Counted from the first letter of the stretch, positions 26,129-35,272 are shown. The stretch is DNA of 64,000 bases from Ancylobacter dichloromethanicus (GCF_018390645.1 NZ_JAHBGC010000007.1:46196-110195); one strand, 5' to 3'. The notes: a model not told the origin generated them from the sequence alone. Numbers and translations are program-made.

Positions 26129-26848
26129 TCAGGCCTCGCGCACATCGGCGGAGAACAGGTAGCCGACGTTGCGCACGGTGGTGATCGGCTGCTCGGCTTC
26201 GCCCAGGCAGCGGGACAGCTTGCCGCGTAATCGCGAGACGGTGACGTCGATGGTGCGGTCGAACGGGTCGCCGCCGGCGCGCCCGCGCGTCCAGTCGAGC
26301 AACTGGTCCCGCGAGAGCACGCGGCCGGGCCGTTCGAGGAAGCAGGTCAGCAGGTCGAACTCGGCAGTGGTAAGATTCACGCGGTGCCCGGCCTCGTCCA
26401 CGACCGTGCGTGCGTCAAGGTCGGCGACCAGCTCGGCGAAGCGCCGACGGCGCCGCTCCGGCGCGCCGCTCGACAAGGGACCAGACGCACGGCGCAGCAG
26501 GGCGCGGATGCGCGCCAGCAATTCACGCGGATTGAACGGCTTGCCGAGATAGTCGTCGGCGCCGATCTCCAGCCCGACAATGCGGTCGATGTCGTCCTGC
26601 TTGGCGGTGAGCATGAGGATCGGCACCCGGCTCTTTGCCCTCAGCCGCCGGCAGATCGACAGCCCATCCTCCCCTGGCAGCATGAGGTCGAGGATGACGA
26701 GATCGGGCATGCCGCGCACCAGCGCACGGTCCATCAGGGCGCCGCTTCCGACCGCTTCGACGTCATAGCCCTCGCCGCCGAGGAAATCGACGAGCAGGCT
26801 GCGAATGTCGCGGTCATCCTCGACTAGAAGCACTCTTGCGGCTGTCAT
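26129..26848 (-). CDS. OmpR-family response regulator
   Basis: This 239-residue protein has a receiver domain with acidic pocket VEDDRD, phosphoacceptor Asp in LVILDLMLPGEDG, and Lys in GADDYLGKPFNP. An OmpR-type winged helix follows at about 135-235 (VNLTTAEFDLLTCFLERPGRVLSRDQLLDWTRG, FDRTIDVTVSRLRGKL). It leads the unit regulator, kinase, LTXXQ protein. The start at 26848 precedes the receiver strand directly. Confidence 0.92.
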   Translation of the reverse strand: MTAARVLLVEDDRDIRSLLVDFLGGEGYDVEAVGSGALMDRALVRGMPDLVILDLMLPGEDGLSICRRLRAKSRVPILMLTAKQDDIDRIVGLEIGADDYLGKPFNPRELLARIRALLRRASGPLSSGAPERRRRRFAELVADLDARTVVDEAGHRVNLTTAEFDLLTCFLERPGRVLSRDQLLDWTRGRAGGDPFDRTIDVTVSRLRGKLSRCLGEAEQPITTVRNVGYLFSADVREA

Positions 26849-27110
26849 GGCGATGGCATGACAGCGACGGCGGACCCGCACAAGCCGTACCGCCGGTGTC
26901 GATACAAACTGCAACAAAAAGCCCCTGCGTCGAGACACGGGCGCAAAAAGCCGCGGTGATTCTCCGCACCGTCGCCGAGCACACCACACCCGTTCCCGGC
27001 GGCATGGCAGGCGCGAGCCTGCTCACCATGGAGCCCGTCGCGGTCGGCCGCCCCCTAGCCGGGCGGGCTCCATGGTCCTGCGACCCCACTCCCACAAAGG
27101 AGCTGACATC
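26849..27110. other. Divergent intergenic region
   Basis: About 260 bases between the response regulator and the Cys-rich-repeat gene. It should hold two divergent promoters, but I see no clear motif and no gene. A ribosome site AAAGGAG lies at its right edge. Confidence 0.35.
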
Positions 27111-27383
27111 ATGGATCGTGCCTTCTTCCTCCGCGCCGGCCTCGTGCTGGCGTTCGCCACCCTGCTCGGCGCCGCCTTCGCCGGAGCCGCCTCGGCGCAG
27201 AACCTCTCGCGGGCGCAGATGCAGACCGTCCGCGCCGCCTGCGAGGCGGACATCCGCGCTACCTGCCCCGGCGTGCAACCGGGCGGCGGGCGCATCCTCC
27301 AGTGCATCAAGGCCAATCCCGACAAGATCTCCCTGCCCTGCAAGGACGCGCTGGTCGCCGCCAAGGCCGTGCCCGCCCAGTGA
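27111..27383 (+). CDS. Secreted cysteine-rich repeat protein
   Basis: The 90-residue protein has a signal peptide (AGLVLAFATLLGAAFAGAASAQ) and one Cys-rich repeat of the Golgi-apparatus-protein-1 type: VRAACEADIRATCPGVQPGG then ILQCIKANPDKISLPCKDAL, with four cysteines probably in two disulfides. Bacterial members are periplasmic with no known activity. ATG 27111 follows AAAGGAGCTGACATC, a good ribosome site. It is followed 39 bp later by the ABC exporter genes and may be in their transcript. Confidence 0.78.
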   Translation: MDRAFFLRAGLVLAFATLLGAAFAGAASAQNLSRAQMQTVRAACEADIRATCPGVQPGGGRILQCIKANPDKISLPCKDALVAAKAVPAQ

Positions 27384-27422
27384 CCGGTCCCGCCGGCCAC
27401 CCTCCCATCGGATACCCTTGTC

Positions 27423-28625
27423 ATGAACGTCCAACCCGGCCTCGACCAGTTCCTGTCGCTCGAACCGCCACCCCCGCGTCCGCGGCGCCGCCGCGGGGTT
27501 AGGCTCGCCGTTCTCACGGTGGCGGTTCTGGCGATCGGGTTCGTCGGCCTGCGCTACTTCTATCCGCATGCGGTGGAGGGCGAGATTCTCCGGCTGGGCA
27601 TGCTGAACGTCGAGCTCCAGGGGCCCGGCACGCTGTCGGCGCTGACCGAGGTCAGCGTCGGCAGCCGCATCCAGGCGCGCATCGAGGAACTCGCCGTCGA
27701 TCGCAATGACATCGTCACGAAGGGCGAGATGCTCGCCCGCCTCGCCTTCGACGACCTCAGCGGAGAGCTCGACGCCACCGAAGCGAGTGCCCATGCGGCC
27801 GGGCGTGCGGTGAGCGCCGCGCAGGCGGAGCGCGACCGCGCCGTTGCAACGCTGGAGAAGGCGCGCGCGACGCATGAGAGGCAGGTCGCGCTGCTCGCCA
27901 AGGGTGTCGCCAGCGAGGCCGGGCTGGAAGATGCCCTCGCGGCTCGCCGGCAGGCCGAAGCGGACCTCGCGCGGGCCGGCCGCGCCATCGAACAGGCTGA
28001 AGCCGAGCGCGATGCCGCAATGGCTCGCATCGCCGTCGCCCGCGCCCAGCTCGACGACAGCGTGCTGCGCGCACCGATTTCCGGCGTCGTGGTGTCGCGC
28101 GCGCGCCATGTCGGCGAGGTGCTGACCCCGGGCAGCGAAGTGCTGCATCTCGTCGATCCCGCCAGCCTCGTGCTGACCGCACGGCTGGATGAGAGCGGCA
28201 TATCCGCAATCCTGCCGGGACAGGAGGCGCGCGTCACCTTCGCCCGCGCCGGGAACGCGATTCCGGGTCACGTCCTCAGGCTCGGGCGCGAGGTCGACGA
28301 GGAGACCCGGGAATTCGAGGTCGACATCGCACTCGATTCGCTTCCCGCGAACTGGGCGCTCGGCCAGCGCGCCATGGCGCGCATCATGGTCGAGCGGCGC
28401 GGCCCGGTGCTGACCGTACCGACGTCGTTCCTCGTATGGCGCGACGGGCACCCGGGCGTGTGGGTCGCGAGCAGTTCCCGCGCGCGCTGGCGGGAAGTGG
28501 CGCTGGGCGAGAGCGGCGCGCAGCGCGTCGAGATCAGGCGCGGCCTCTCCGCCGGTCAGAGGATCCTGAAACCCGTGGACCTCTATCCCTTCATGCGCGT
28601 GCGCCTTGCCGGTTCCGCCATATGA
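27423..28625 (+). CDS. Periplasmic adaptor subunit (DevB/MacA-like) of an ABC exporter
   Basis: A 400-residue membrane-fusion protein. It has one N-terminal transmembrane helix (LAVLTVAVLAIGFVGLRYF), a lipoyl half-domain (VEGEILRLGMLNVELQGPGTL), a long coiled-coil hairpin at about residues 110-210 rich in Ala, Glu and Arg, then LRAPISGVVVSRARHVGEVLTPG and a beta-barrel region. It links the inner-membrane transporter to an outer-membrane channel. It overlaps the permease gene by 4 bases, and the order adaptor, permease, ATPase is that of DevBCA. Confidence 0.88.
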   Translation: MNVQPGLDQFLSLEPPPPRPRRRRGVRLAVLTVAVLAIGFVGLRYFYPHAVEGEILRLGMLNVELQGPGTLSALTEVSVGSRIQARIEELAVDRNDIVTKGEMLARLAFDDLSGELDATEASAHAAGRAVSAAQAERDRAVATLEKARATHERQVALLAKGVASEAGLEDALAARRQAEADLARAGRAIEQAEAERDAAMARIAVARAQLDDSVLRAPISGVVVSRARHVGEVLTPGSEVLHLVDPASLVLTARLDESGISAILPGQEARVTFARAGNAIPGHVLRLGREVDEETREFEVDIALDSLPANWALGQRAMARIMVERRGPVLTVPTSFLVWRDGHPGVWVASSSRARWREVALGESGAQRVEIRRGLSAGQRILKPVDLYPFMRVRLAGSAI

Positions 28626-29785
28626 ACCTGGCGCTGAAGGACACGCTGCACGCCCCGACCCGCTTCGCGCTGACCGCCCTCGGCGTCGCCTTCCTCGTCA
28701 TGGCGGTGATCGGCATGACCGGCCTCTATCGTGGCATCGTCGAGGATGCGCTGCTCATCCTCGACCGGATCGATGCCGATCTCTGGGTGGTCCAGGGTGA
28801 GCGCGCGGGCCCCTTCGCCGAAGGCTCGGCGGTGGCGGCGGACATGGACCGGCGCGTCGAGGGCGTGCCAGGCGTCGCGGATGTGCGGCGCTTCACCCAG
28901 TTCAGCCAGCAGTTCAGCTTCGCCGGCACCTCGCGCCGCGCCACCGTGACCGGCGTCGACGTGCCGCGCGACGACGGGCACTGGCTGCCGCTCGCCGAGG
29001 GGCGATGGCTGAGCGGGAGCCGCTACGAGGCGGTGGCGGATGCCAGCACCGGCCTCGTGATCGGCGACCAGGTCCCGCTCGCGCGCGACACCTACACCGT
29101 CGTCGGACTCACGCGCCACATGGTGGACTCGGCCGGCGACGGGCTGCTTTTCGTCGGCATCAACGATGCGAGCGTCATCGCGCAGCGCCGCACCTCGGAA
29201 GAAATCCATCTGGCCCGGGCGGCTAGGAATGGCGCCGTGGTCGTCACGGCCGATGCGAGCTCGGTGGCGCAGGAGAGCAAGATCGCCGCGGTTCTGGTCC
29301 GGCTCGATCCTGCGGCCGATGCCTCGCATGTGATCGCCGCCATGCAGCGCTGGGGCGACGTGCGGGTCATGACCACCGGCGAGCAGCGCGACCTGATGCT
29401 CAACGCCCGGCTCTGGAAGCTGCGCCTGCAGATCCTGACCTTCACCGGACTGATCCTCATCATCACCGCAATCGTGGTGTCGCTGATCGTCTACACAATG
29501 ACCATCGAGAAGCGGCACGAGATCGCGCTGCTCAAGCTGATCGGCGCACGCGAGAACGTCGTGATTGGCCTCATCGGCCAGCAGGCCGCGCTCATCGGCA
29601 TCGCCGGCTACGTCCTGGCCATCGGCCTGTCCTGGCTGATCTTCCCGCTCTTCCCCCGCCGCGTGGTGATGTTGCCGTCCGACCTCGCACAGATCGCGCT
29701 TGCGCTCGCCCTCGTCTGCGCCGCCGCGGCGTGGGTCGGCATCGCCCGCGCCTCGCGGGTCGGGGCGCGGGAGGTGCTGTCGTGA
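28622..29785 (+). CDS. ABC exporter permease (DevC/MacB-like, FtsX fold)
   Basis: The 387-residue protein has an N-terminal helix (FALTALGVAFLVMAVIGMTGLYRGI), a large periplasmic domain at about 45-260, and three C-terminal helices (ILTFTGLILIITAIVVSLIVYTM, EKRHEIALLKLIGARENVVIGLI, a final AQIALALALVCAAAAWVGI). The cytosolic EKRHEIALLKLIGA coupling motif is typical of FtsX-type permeases. ATG 28622 overlaps the adaptor stop. The substrate is not known; DevC relatives export glycolipids and MacB relatives export toxins or peptides. Confidence 0.87.
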   Translation: MNLALKDTLHAPTRFALTALGVAFLVMAVIGMTGLYRGIVEDALLILDRIDADLWVVQGERAGPFAEGSAVAADMDRRVEGVPGVADVRRFTQFSQQFSFAGTSRRATVTGVDVPRDDGHWLPLAEGRWLSGSRYEAVADASTGLVIGDQVPLARDTYTVVGLTRHMVDSAGDGLLFVGINDASVIAQRRTSEEIHLARAARNGAVVVTADASSVAQESKIAAVLVRLDPAADASHVIAAMQRWGDVRVMTTGEQRDLMLNARLWKLRLQILTFTGLILIITAIVVSLIVYTMTIEKRHEIALLKLIGARENVVIGLIGQQAALIGIAGYVLAIGLSWLIFPLFPRRVVMLPSDLAQIALALALVCAAAAWVGIARASRVGAREVLS

Positions 29786-30480
29786 GCGGAGCACCCGTGC
29801 TCTCGGTGCGGGAGCTCTCGCGCCATTACGCCACCGGCGCGGGAATGGTGCGGGCGCTCGACGGGGTGTCGCTGGACGTCGCAGCCGGCGAGCTGGTCGG
29901 CATCTTCGGTCCCAGCGGCTCGGGCAAGAGCACCTTCCTCATGCTGGCCGGGCTTCTGGAAAACCCGACCTCCGGCGAGGTCTGGCTGGCGGGCGAGCGC
30001 GTCTCCCATGCCGGCGCCGACCTCGACGCGCTGCGCGAGACGCGGCGCAGGCGCATCGGCTTCGTGTTCCAGAAGGCAAATCTCATCCCGTTCCTGTCGG
30101 CGGTGGAGAACGTCGCGCTCAGCCTCGAAATCGCCGATGTGAGCCCTGCCGATGCCCGCGCCCATGGGAGGCGGCTGCTCGCCGCGCTCGATCTCGCGCA
30201 CCGCGCCGATCACCTGCCGGCAAAGTTGTCGGGCGGCGAGCAGCAGCGCGTGGCGGTGGCGCGGGCGCTCGCCAACACGCCGCCGCTCATCCTCGCTGAT
30301 GAGCCCACGGCGGCGCTCGACAGCGTGCGGGGCCGTCAGGTGATGGAGATCTTCCGCCGCATCGCCGGCACGCGGGGAGCAGCTGTCCTCGTGATCACGC
30401 ACGATCCCCGCTCGACCGACCTGTTCGATCGCATCGTCCATTTCGAGGACGGGCGAATGCGCGCAAAGAAGACGGACTAA
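29782..30480 (+). CDS. ABC exporter ATPase (DevA/MacB-like)
   Basis: A 232-residue ATPase with Walker [11 protein letters not shown]-loop [20 protein letters not shown], signature [17 protein letters not shown], Walker [13 protein letters not shown] and the switch His in VLVITHD. GTG 29782 overlaps the permease stop by 4 bases (GTGA) and follows GGGAGG. It powers the adaptor-permease pair upstream. Length and motifs are those of LolD/DevA-type subunits. Confidence 0.92.
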   Translation: MSGAPVLSVRELSRHYATGAGMVRALDGVSLDVAAGELVGIFGPSGSGKSTFLMLAGLLENPTSGEVWLAGERVSHAGADLDALRETRRRRIGFVFQKANLIPFLSAVENVALSLEIADVSPADARAHGRRLLAALDLAHRADHLPAKLSGGEQQRVAVARALANTPPLILADEPTAALDSVRGRQVMEIFRRIAGTRGAAVLVITHDPRSTDLFDRIVHFEDGRMRAKKTD

Positions 30481-30532
30481 TCGATGATGTTCCGACGAGC
30501 CGCGCTTGGCGCCTGCCGTTAGCCGAGCCAAT

Positions 30533-31318
30533 TCAGGCCAGCAGGGCCAATGCGCTTTTGAACAGCATATAGGTCGCGACCACGAAGATCAGTCCGGCGA
30601 AGATGGTGGCGAGGCGGCCGGTGCGGCCGGCGAGGTGGCGGGCGAGCTTCATGCCGCCGACACTGCCGAGCGCGCCGCCGGCAATGAACATGAAGGCCAG
30701 CGGCCAGTTCACGAGCCCCGACAACGCGTAGTTGATCGCCGTTGTCAGGCCGAACGCGGTCACGGCGACGAGCGAGGTGCCGACGGCGTTGAGGATCGGC
30801 ATGCCGGTCGAGCCGATGAGGCCCGGCACGATGAGGAAGCCGCCGCCTATGCCGAAGAAGCCCGAGAAGGCCCCGGTGCCGAGGCCGAAGCCCAGCACTT
30901 TCGGCGCCTTCTCGCGGTTGCATTCCGCGCCCGGCTCGCCAGCATTGCCGCGCCCGCGCAGCATCAGCACTCCGACGACCAGCATGAGCAGGGCGAAGAG
31001 GAAGAGCAGCTTTTCGCCGCCCACCATCTTGCCGAGGCTCGATCCGGCGAAGGCGCCGACGACGCCGGCGGCGGCGTACATGCCGCCGCAGCGCCACTTC
31101 ACCGTGCCAGTCCGCGCATGATTGAGCAGACCCACCGCGGCGTTGATCGCCACCGCGAAGGCGCTGGTGCCGATGGCGACATGCGGGTTGCCGACGCCGA
31201 CCAGATAGACCATCAGCGGCACGGCGAGGATCGAGCCGCCGCCGCCGACGAGGCCGAGAGTGAAGCCGACGAGCACGCCGGCCCCGCCCCCCAGCGCATA
31301 CTGGATCGGCTCGAGCAT
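30533..31318 (-). CDS. TauE/SafE family sulfite/organosulfur exporter
   Basis: A 261-residue membrane protein with two repeats of the TauE fold: GVLVGFTLGLVGGGGSILAVPLMVYLVG in the first half and GTGAFSGFFGIGGGFLIVPGLI in the second. Members export sulfite, sulfoacetate or related anions. The start at 31318 shares one base with the stop of the DUF442-SQR gene (TGATG), so translation is coupled. It would remove sulfite made by persulfide oxidation. Confidence 0.88.
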   Translation of the reverse strand: MLEPIQYALGGGAGVLVGFTLGLVGGGGSILAVPLMVYLVGVGNPHVAIGTSAFAVAINAAVGLLNHARTGTVKWRCGGMYAAAGVVGAFAGSSLGKMVGGEKLLFLFALLMLVVGVLMLRGRGNAGEPGAECNREKAPKVLGFGLGTGAFSGFFGIGGGFLIVPGLIGSTGMPILNAVGTSLVAVTAFGLTTAINYALSGLVNWPLAFMFIAGGALGSVGGMKLARHLAGRTGRLATIFAGLIFVVATYMLFKSALALLA

Positions 31319-33009
31319 CAGGCCGCCTCGTTCCGGCCCGGAGCGGGGATCGGCTCCGGCCCGCAGAGCCACTCGCGGCCCTTCAGCATGGCGTGCCAGT
31401 AGATCGGCGGCAGCATGCGGTCCTTGAGGAACCAGGCGAGGCGGGTGGGACGCGTGCCGTCGAGGATCCATTTCGGGAAGGTCGGCAGCAGCACGCCGCC
31501 ATAGCCGAACTCCGCCAGCACGATCTTGCCGCGCTCCACCGTGAGCGGGCAGGAGCCGTAGCCGTCATACTGGGCGGCGGGTGCCTTCCCCTCCAGCGCC
31601 GCGAGCACGTTTACCGCCACCACCGGCGCCTGCTTGCGCGCTGCCGCGGCGGTCTTGGCGTTCGTGGTGTTGGTGGCGTCGCCCAGGGCGAAGACGTCCG
31701 GATAGCGCATGTGGCGCAGGGTTGCCGGATCGACGTCGATCCAGCCGCCGGCGCCGGCCAGCGGGCTGGCGGCGACGAAATCGAGCGGCTTCTGCGGCGG
31801 CACGGCGTGGAGCATCTCGAAGCCCCGCTCCACCCGCTCGACGGTGCCGTCGGCCCCCTTGCGCTCGAAGGTCGCCACCTGGGCATCGCCGTCGACGGCC
31901 ACGAGGCTGGAGCCGAAATTGAGGTCGATGCCGTAGCGCTCGACATATTCCATCAGCGCCGGCACATAGGCCGGCACGCCGAACAGCACGCCGCCGGCAT
32001 TGTGGAACTCCACCTCCATGCGCGGCAGGAGGCCGGCCTCGCGCCAGATGTCGCAGGACAGGTACATCGCCTTCTGCGGCGCGCCGGCGCATTTGATCGG
32101 CATCGCCGGCTGGGTGAACAGCGCCCGGCCCGGTTTCACCGAGCTGGCGGCGCGGAAGGTGTAGGGCGCGAGGTCGAAGCGGTAGTTCGAGGTGACGCCG
32201 TTGCGGCCGAGCGCCTCCGGCAGGCCTTGTATCGCCTCCCAGGCGAGCCGCAGGCCCGGCGCCGCCACCAGCGCGCGGTAGCGCACCGACGAACCGTCGG
32301 CGAGGGTGACGTCCTTCGCCTCCGGAGCGAAGCCCGCCGCCGCCTGCCGGATCCAGGTGACGCGGTCGGGCATCACCGCGCCCATGGGAACGCGGGTGGT
32401 GTCCGGCTGGAACACGCCGGCACCGACCATGGTCCAGCCCGGCTGGTAGTAATGGCATTCGGCCGGCTCGACGATGGCGATGTCGAGCGAGGGGCGGCGC
32501 TTGAGCAGGCTCGACGCCGTGGCGATGCCCGCGGCGCCGCCGCCGACGATCACGACGTCGTAGGTCTTCGGCGCCATGCCCCGGCCGTCGCCGGCGCGCG
32601 CGGCGAGACGCGCACGCTGGCCGGAGACGTCGATGCCAGCGACATCGGTCAGGGCAAGGATCTCCGCCGGGGTCCGCCGTCCGGCCTCGGCGAGCGCCCA
32701 GAGGGTCGCCGCGCGCGTGCCGCTGCGGCAATAACCCAGCACCGGACCGGGGAAGCGGTCAAGCACGGCGCGCATCGAGGCCACATCCTCGTCGGCATAG
32801 CTGCCCGGCGTCACCGGGATGTAGACGAAGGCCATGCCGTGCGCCTCAGCAAGACCGCCGGCCTCGGCGGCGGTGAGCTGGTTCGGCTCCTCGTCGTCCG
32901 GCCGCGTGCATATGACAGTGCGGAAGCCCGCCGCGGCGGCCGCGGCGAGGCCGGCGTGGTCCACCTGGCCGGTGACGTGAAAGTCCGGCGTGATCTGCTT
33001 TGGCGTCAT
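31318..33009 (-). CDS. DUF442 phosphatase-like/sulfurtransferase domain fused to sulfide:quinone reductase-like flavoprotein
   Basis: Residues 1-115 form a TIGR01244/DUF442 domain with the phosphatase-like loop VLGYCRSGTRAATLW (nucleophile Cys). From about 130 to 563 lies a sulfide:quinone oxidoreductase-like flavoprotein with FAD loop YDVVIVGGGAAGIATA, a second nucleotide segment, and redox cysteines in AMPIKCAGAPQKAMYLSCD. These domains are separate proteins in many bacteria. SQR oxidises sulfide to persulfide or polysulfide at the membrane quinone pool. ATG 33009 is chosen at the domain start; the neighbour upstream is a persulfide dioxygenase-like gene. Confidence 0.87.
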   Translation of the reverse strand: MTPKQITPDFHVTGQVDHAGLAAAAAAGFRTVICTRPDDEEPNQLTAAEAGGLAEAHGMAFVYIPVTPGSYADEDVASMRAVLDRFPGPVLGYCRSGTRAATLWALAEAGRRTPAEILALTDVAGIDVSGQRARLAARAGDGRGMAPKTYDVVIVGGGAAGIATASSLLKRRPSLDIAIVEPAECHYYQPGWTMVGAGVFQPDTTRVPMGAVMPDRVTWIRQAAAGFAPEAKDVTLADGSSVRYRALVAAPGLRLAWEAIQGLPEALGRNGVTSNYRFDLAPYTFRAASSVKPGRALFTQPAMPIKCAGAPQKAMYLSCDIWREAGLLPRMEVEFHNAGGVLFGVPAYVPALMEYVERYGIDLNFGSSLVAVDGDAQVATFERKGADGTVERVERGFEMLHAVPPQKPLDFVAASPLAGAGGWIDVDPATLRHMRYPDVFALGDATNTTNAKTAAAARKQAPVVAVNVLAALEGKAPAAQYDGYGSCPLTVERGKIVLAEFGYGGVLLPTFPKWILDGTRPTRLAWFLKDRMLPPIYWHAMLKGREWLCGPEPIPAPGRNEAA

Positions 33010-33080
33010 GGACGTTTCCTCAAATTTCTGGGCGGACGGTCGTGGGTTGGCCGACGTCCGCCTTGTCGGGATGATGCGTG

Positions 33081-34004
33081 TCAGAGCGTGTCGAGCGGCA
33101 GCTTGAGGTAGCGGCGGCCGTTCTCTTCCGGCTCGGGAAGATTGCCGGCGCGGATGTTCACCTGCACCGAGGGCAGGATCAGCTTGGGCATGGCCAGGGT
33201 GGCGTCGCGCCGCGTGCGCATGTCGACGAAATCGTCCTCGTCCACGCCGTCGCGCACATGGATGTTGCCGGCGCGCTCGGCGCCCACCGTGGTCTCCCAC
33301 TCATAGGTATCGCGGCCCGGCGCCTTGTAGTCGTGGCAGAGGAACAGCCGCGTCTCGTCGGGCAGCGACAGCAGGCGGCGGATCGAACGGTAGAGCTGGT
33401 GCGCGTCGCCGCCGGGGAAGTCGGCACGGGCGGTACCGAAGTCCGGCATGAACAGCGTGTCGCCGGTGAACACGACATCGCCGATCACATAGGCCATGTC
33501 CGCCGGCGTGTGGCCGGGAACGTGCAGCACCACCGCGGGGATGGACCCGACGGCGAACGTGTCGCCATCTTCGAACAGCCGGTCGAATTCGGAGCCGTCG
33601 CGGGCGAATTCGGTGCCGAAGTTGAAGATCTTCCCGAACACGTTCTGGACGGTGATGATCTCGCGCCCGATGGCGAGCTTGCCGCCGAGCTCGCCCTGGA
33701 TATAGGGCGCGGCGGAGAGGTGGTCGGCATGGGCGTGGCTTTCGAGCAGCCAGTCCACCGTCAGGCACTCCCGCTTCACGAAGGCGATGATCGCATCCGC
33801 CGAGGCGGTGGAGGTACGGCCGGACGGCGCGTCGAAATCCAGCACGCTGTCGACGACGGCGGCCCGCCGGGTGGCGGGGTCGTGGATCACATAGCTCGCC
33901 GTGTTGGTCGGCTCGTCGAAGAAGGCTTCGACCGCCAGGCGGTTGTCGCTCGCGCGGGCGGCGCGGATCTGGGCGGCGGCCTGTTCGAGATGCGGATCGG
34001 ACAT
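33081..34004 (-). CDS. Persulfide dioxygenase-like metallo-beta-lactamase-fold hydrolase
   Basis: A 307-residue MBL-fold protein with the metal motif HAHADH (LLESHAHADHLSA), a later His in VLHVPGHTPADM, FTGDTLFMPDFGTARADFPGG, and CHDY. This is the ETHE1/Blh pattern, with a mononuclear iron that oxidises glutathione persulfide to sulfite. It leads the leftward unit (this gene, DUF442-SQR, TauE), divergent from peroxiredoxin and arsR, with a palindromic operator between. It is a paralogue of the gene at 35472-36377. Confidence 0.87.
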   Translation of the reverse strand: MSDPHLEQAAAQIRAARASDNRLAVEAFFDEPTNTASYVIHDPATRRAAVVDSVLDFDAPSGRTSTASADAIIAFVKRECLTVDWLLESHAHADHLSAAPYIQGELGGKLAIGREIITVQNVFGKIFNFGTEFARDGSEFDRLFEDGDTFAVGSIPAVVLHVPGHTPADMAYVIGDVVFTGDTLFMPDFGTARADFPGGDAHQLYRSIRRLLSLPDETRLFLCHDYKAPGRDTYEWETTVGAERAGNIHVRDGVDEDDFVDMRTRRDATLAMPKLILPSVQVNIRAGNLPEPEENGRRYLKLPLDTL

Positions 34005-34036
34005 TGGCGTTCCTCCGATGGTTTCATGAATTTCAT

Positions 34037-34063
34037 ATTTACATAATGTGTGTAATTGTAAAT
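34037..34063. promoter_or_regulatory. Candidate BigR/SqrR-type operator
   Basis: ATTTACA and TGTAAAT form perfect 7-bp arms separated by 13 AT-rich bases, in the 99-bp gap between the divergent persulfide dioxygenase and peroxiredoxin genes. AT-rich palindromes of this kind bind ArsR-family persulfide sensors. Confidence 0.55.
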
Positions 34064-34103
34064 CCGTGTTGCATCACTTTCTCGCTGAGGGCAATCAGAG
34101 GGC

Positions 34104-34757
34104 ATGACAGGGGAGCTTCCTTCCGAGAGCCGATCCGCCCCATCCACGCCGCGCCCGCTGCGGATCGGCGACGCCGCTCCGGTGTTCAGCGCCCGCTCGA
34201 CGCAGGGACAGATCCGGCTGACCGACTATCGAGGCCGCTGGCTGCTGTTCTTCTCGCATCCGGCGGACTTCACGCCGGTCTGCACCAGCGAGTTCATCGC
34301 GCTCGCCCGGCTGGCGCCGCAGTTCGAGGCGGCCGGCTTCGCCCTGCTGGGACTCTCCGTGGACAGCCTGTTCTCCCATATGGGCTGGCTGCGGGCGATC
34401 CGCGGCGCCTTCGATGTCGAGGTGCCCTTCCCGGTGATCGAGGACACCTCCCTCGTCATCAGCCGCGCCTATGGCATGCTCGACGAGACGGCGCAGGATT
34501 CCTCGACGGTGCGGGCGAGCTTCTTCATCGACCCGGACGGCATCGTCCGCGCCATCAGCTGGTATCCGATGTCGGTCGGGCGTTCCGCGCAGGAGATGCT
34601 GCGCCTCGCCGCGGCACTGAAGCGCGTCGAGAAGGGCGATGCCGTGACGCCGGAAGGCTGGCAGCCGGGCGACCCCGTGCTCCGGCCGCTCAGCGACGAG
34701 ACACTCTTGTCGGACGACGACCCCGCCTGGTTCTGCCGCACCATCGAGCCGAGGTGA
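34104..34757 (+). CDS. Peroxiredoxin (1-Cys/Prx6-like)
   Basis: A 217-residue AhpC/TSA-family peroxidase with the catalytic loop FSHPADFTPVCTSEF (peroxidatic Cys), the SVDSLFSHMGWLRAI segment and a C-terminal extension GDAVTPEGWQPGDPV found in Prx6-type enzymes. No resolving Cys lies at the usual 2-Cys site, though one Cys occurs near the C-terminus (AWFCRTIEPR). It reduces hydroperoxides and possibly persulfides. It starts a rightward unit with the arsR gene, opposite the persulfide dioxygenase. Confidence 0.88.
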   Translation: MTGELPSESRSAPSTPRPLRIGDAAPVFSARSTQGQIRLTDYRGRWLLFFSHPADFTPVCTSEFIALARLAPQFEAAGFALLGLSVDSLFSHMGWLRAIRGAFDVEVPFPVIEDTSLVISRAYGMLDETAQDSSTVRASFFIDPDGIVRAISWYPMSVGRSAQEMLRLAAALKRVEKGDAVTPEGWQPGDPVLRPLSDETLLSDDDPAWFCRTIEPR

Positions 34758-34762
34758 GCCTC

Positions 34763-35155
34763 ATGCCGCTGACCCGCGAGGAAGCCGAGAAGGCCGTCGA
34801 GAAGCTCCGGATCTACAGCCAGCCGCAGCGGCTCATGATCCTTTCCTATCTGCAGGCCGGCGAGATGACCGTGGGCGAGATCGACGCCGCCACCGGCATT
34901 GGCCAGCCGGCGCTCAGCCAGCAGCTGGCCGAGCTGCGGAAGGGCGGGCTCGTCGCCACGCGACGCGCCTCGAAACAGGTTTTCTACCGGCTCGCCGACG
35001 CAGGCGTGGTGCAGTGCGTGCACAGCATCGAGGCGCAGTTCGGCTGGGCGATGCCGGCCGCCGGCCCTGCCCCCGCCCAGCCGCCGCCGGCGCTCCCCGC
35101 CGGCGGACGGCACTCCAACAGGGAAGCCGCCGTCTTCGCCCGGATCGTGTCCTAA
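34763..35155 (+). CDS. ArsR-family regulator lacking the sulfide-sensing Cys pair
   Basis: This 130-residue winged-helix protein has IYSQPQRLMILSYLQAGEMTVGEI and the recognition helix GIGQPALSQQLAELRKGGLV. It is a paralogue of the regulator at 36433-36783, whose Cys36 aligns with Ser26-30 here (RLMILSYL). Its only Cys is at residue 85 (VVQCVH), out of register with the sensor Cys102 of the paralogue. It therefore probably does not form the SqrR/BigR disulfide or tetrasulfide. It lies 5 bp after the peroxiredoxin gene. The last 40 residues are Pro/Ala-rich. Confidence 0.85.
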   Translation: MPLTREEAEKAVEKLRIYSQPQRLMILSYLQAGEMTVGEIDAATGIGQPALSQQLAELRKGGLVATRRASKQVFYRLADAGVVQCVHSIEAQFGWAMPAAGPAPAQPPPALPAGGRHSNREAAVFARIVS

Positions 35156-35203
35156 GACCACACGCGATACGCGCTCCCATGTCCGAATAATTACGGATTT
35201 ATG

Positions 35204-35221
35204 ATTGCATTTTTTTGCAAT
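35204..35221. promoter_or_regulatory. Candidate BigR/SqrR-type operator
   Basis: ATTGCA-N6-TGCAAT is a perfect inverted repeat in an AT-rich block, 52 bp before the DUF2892 gene. It sits where a promoter for the second sulfide unit is expected. Confidence 0.5.
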
Positions 35222-35272
35222 TGATATACATCGTTGGAAGCGCGACGAACCTGCCGCGCTGGGAGTGAACCC

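Noticed and set aside
31393..33111. Rightward 572-codon open frame antisense to DUF442-SQR
   Set aside because: GC-driven shadow; the other strand has clear FAD and Cys motifs.
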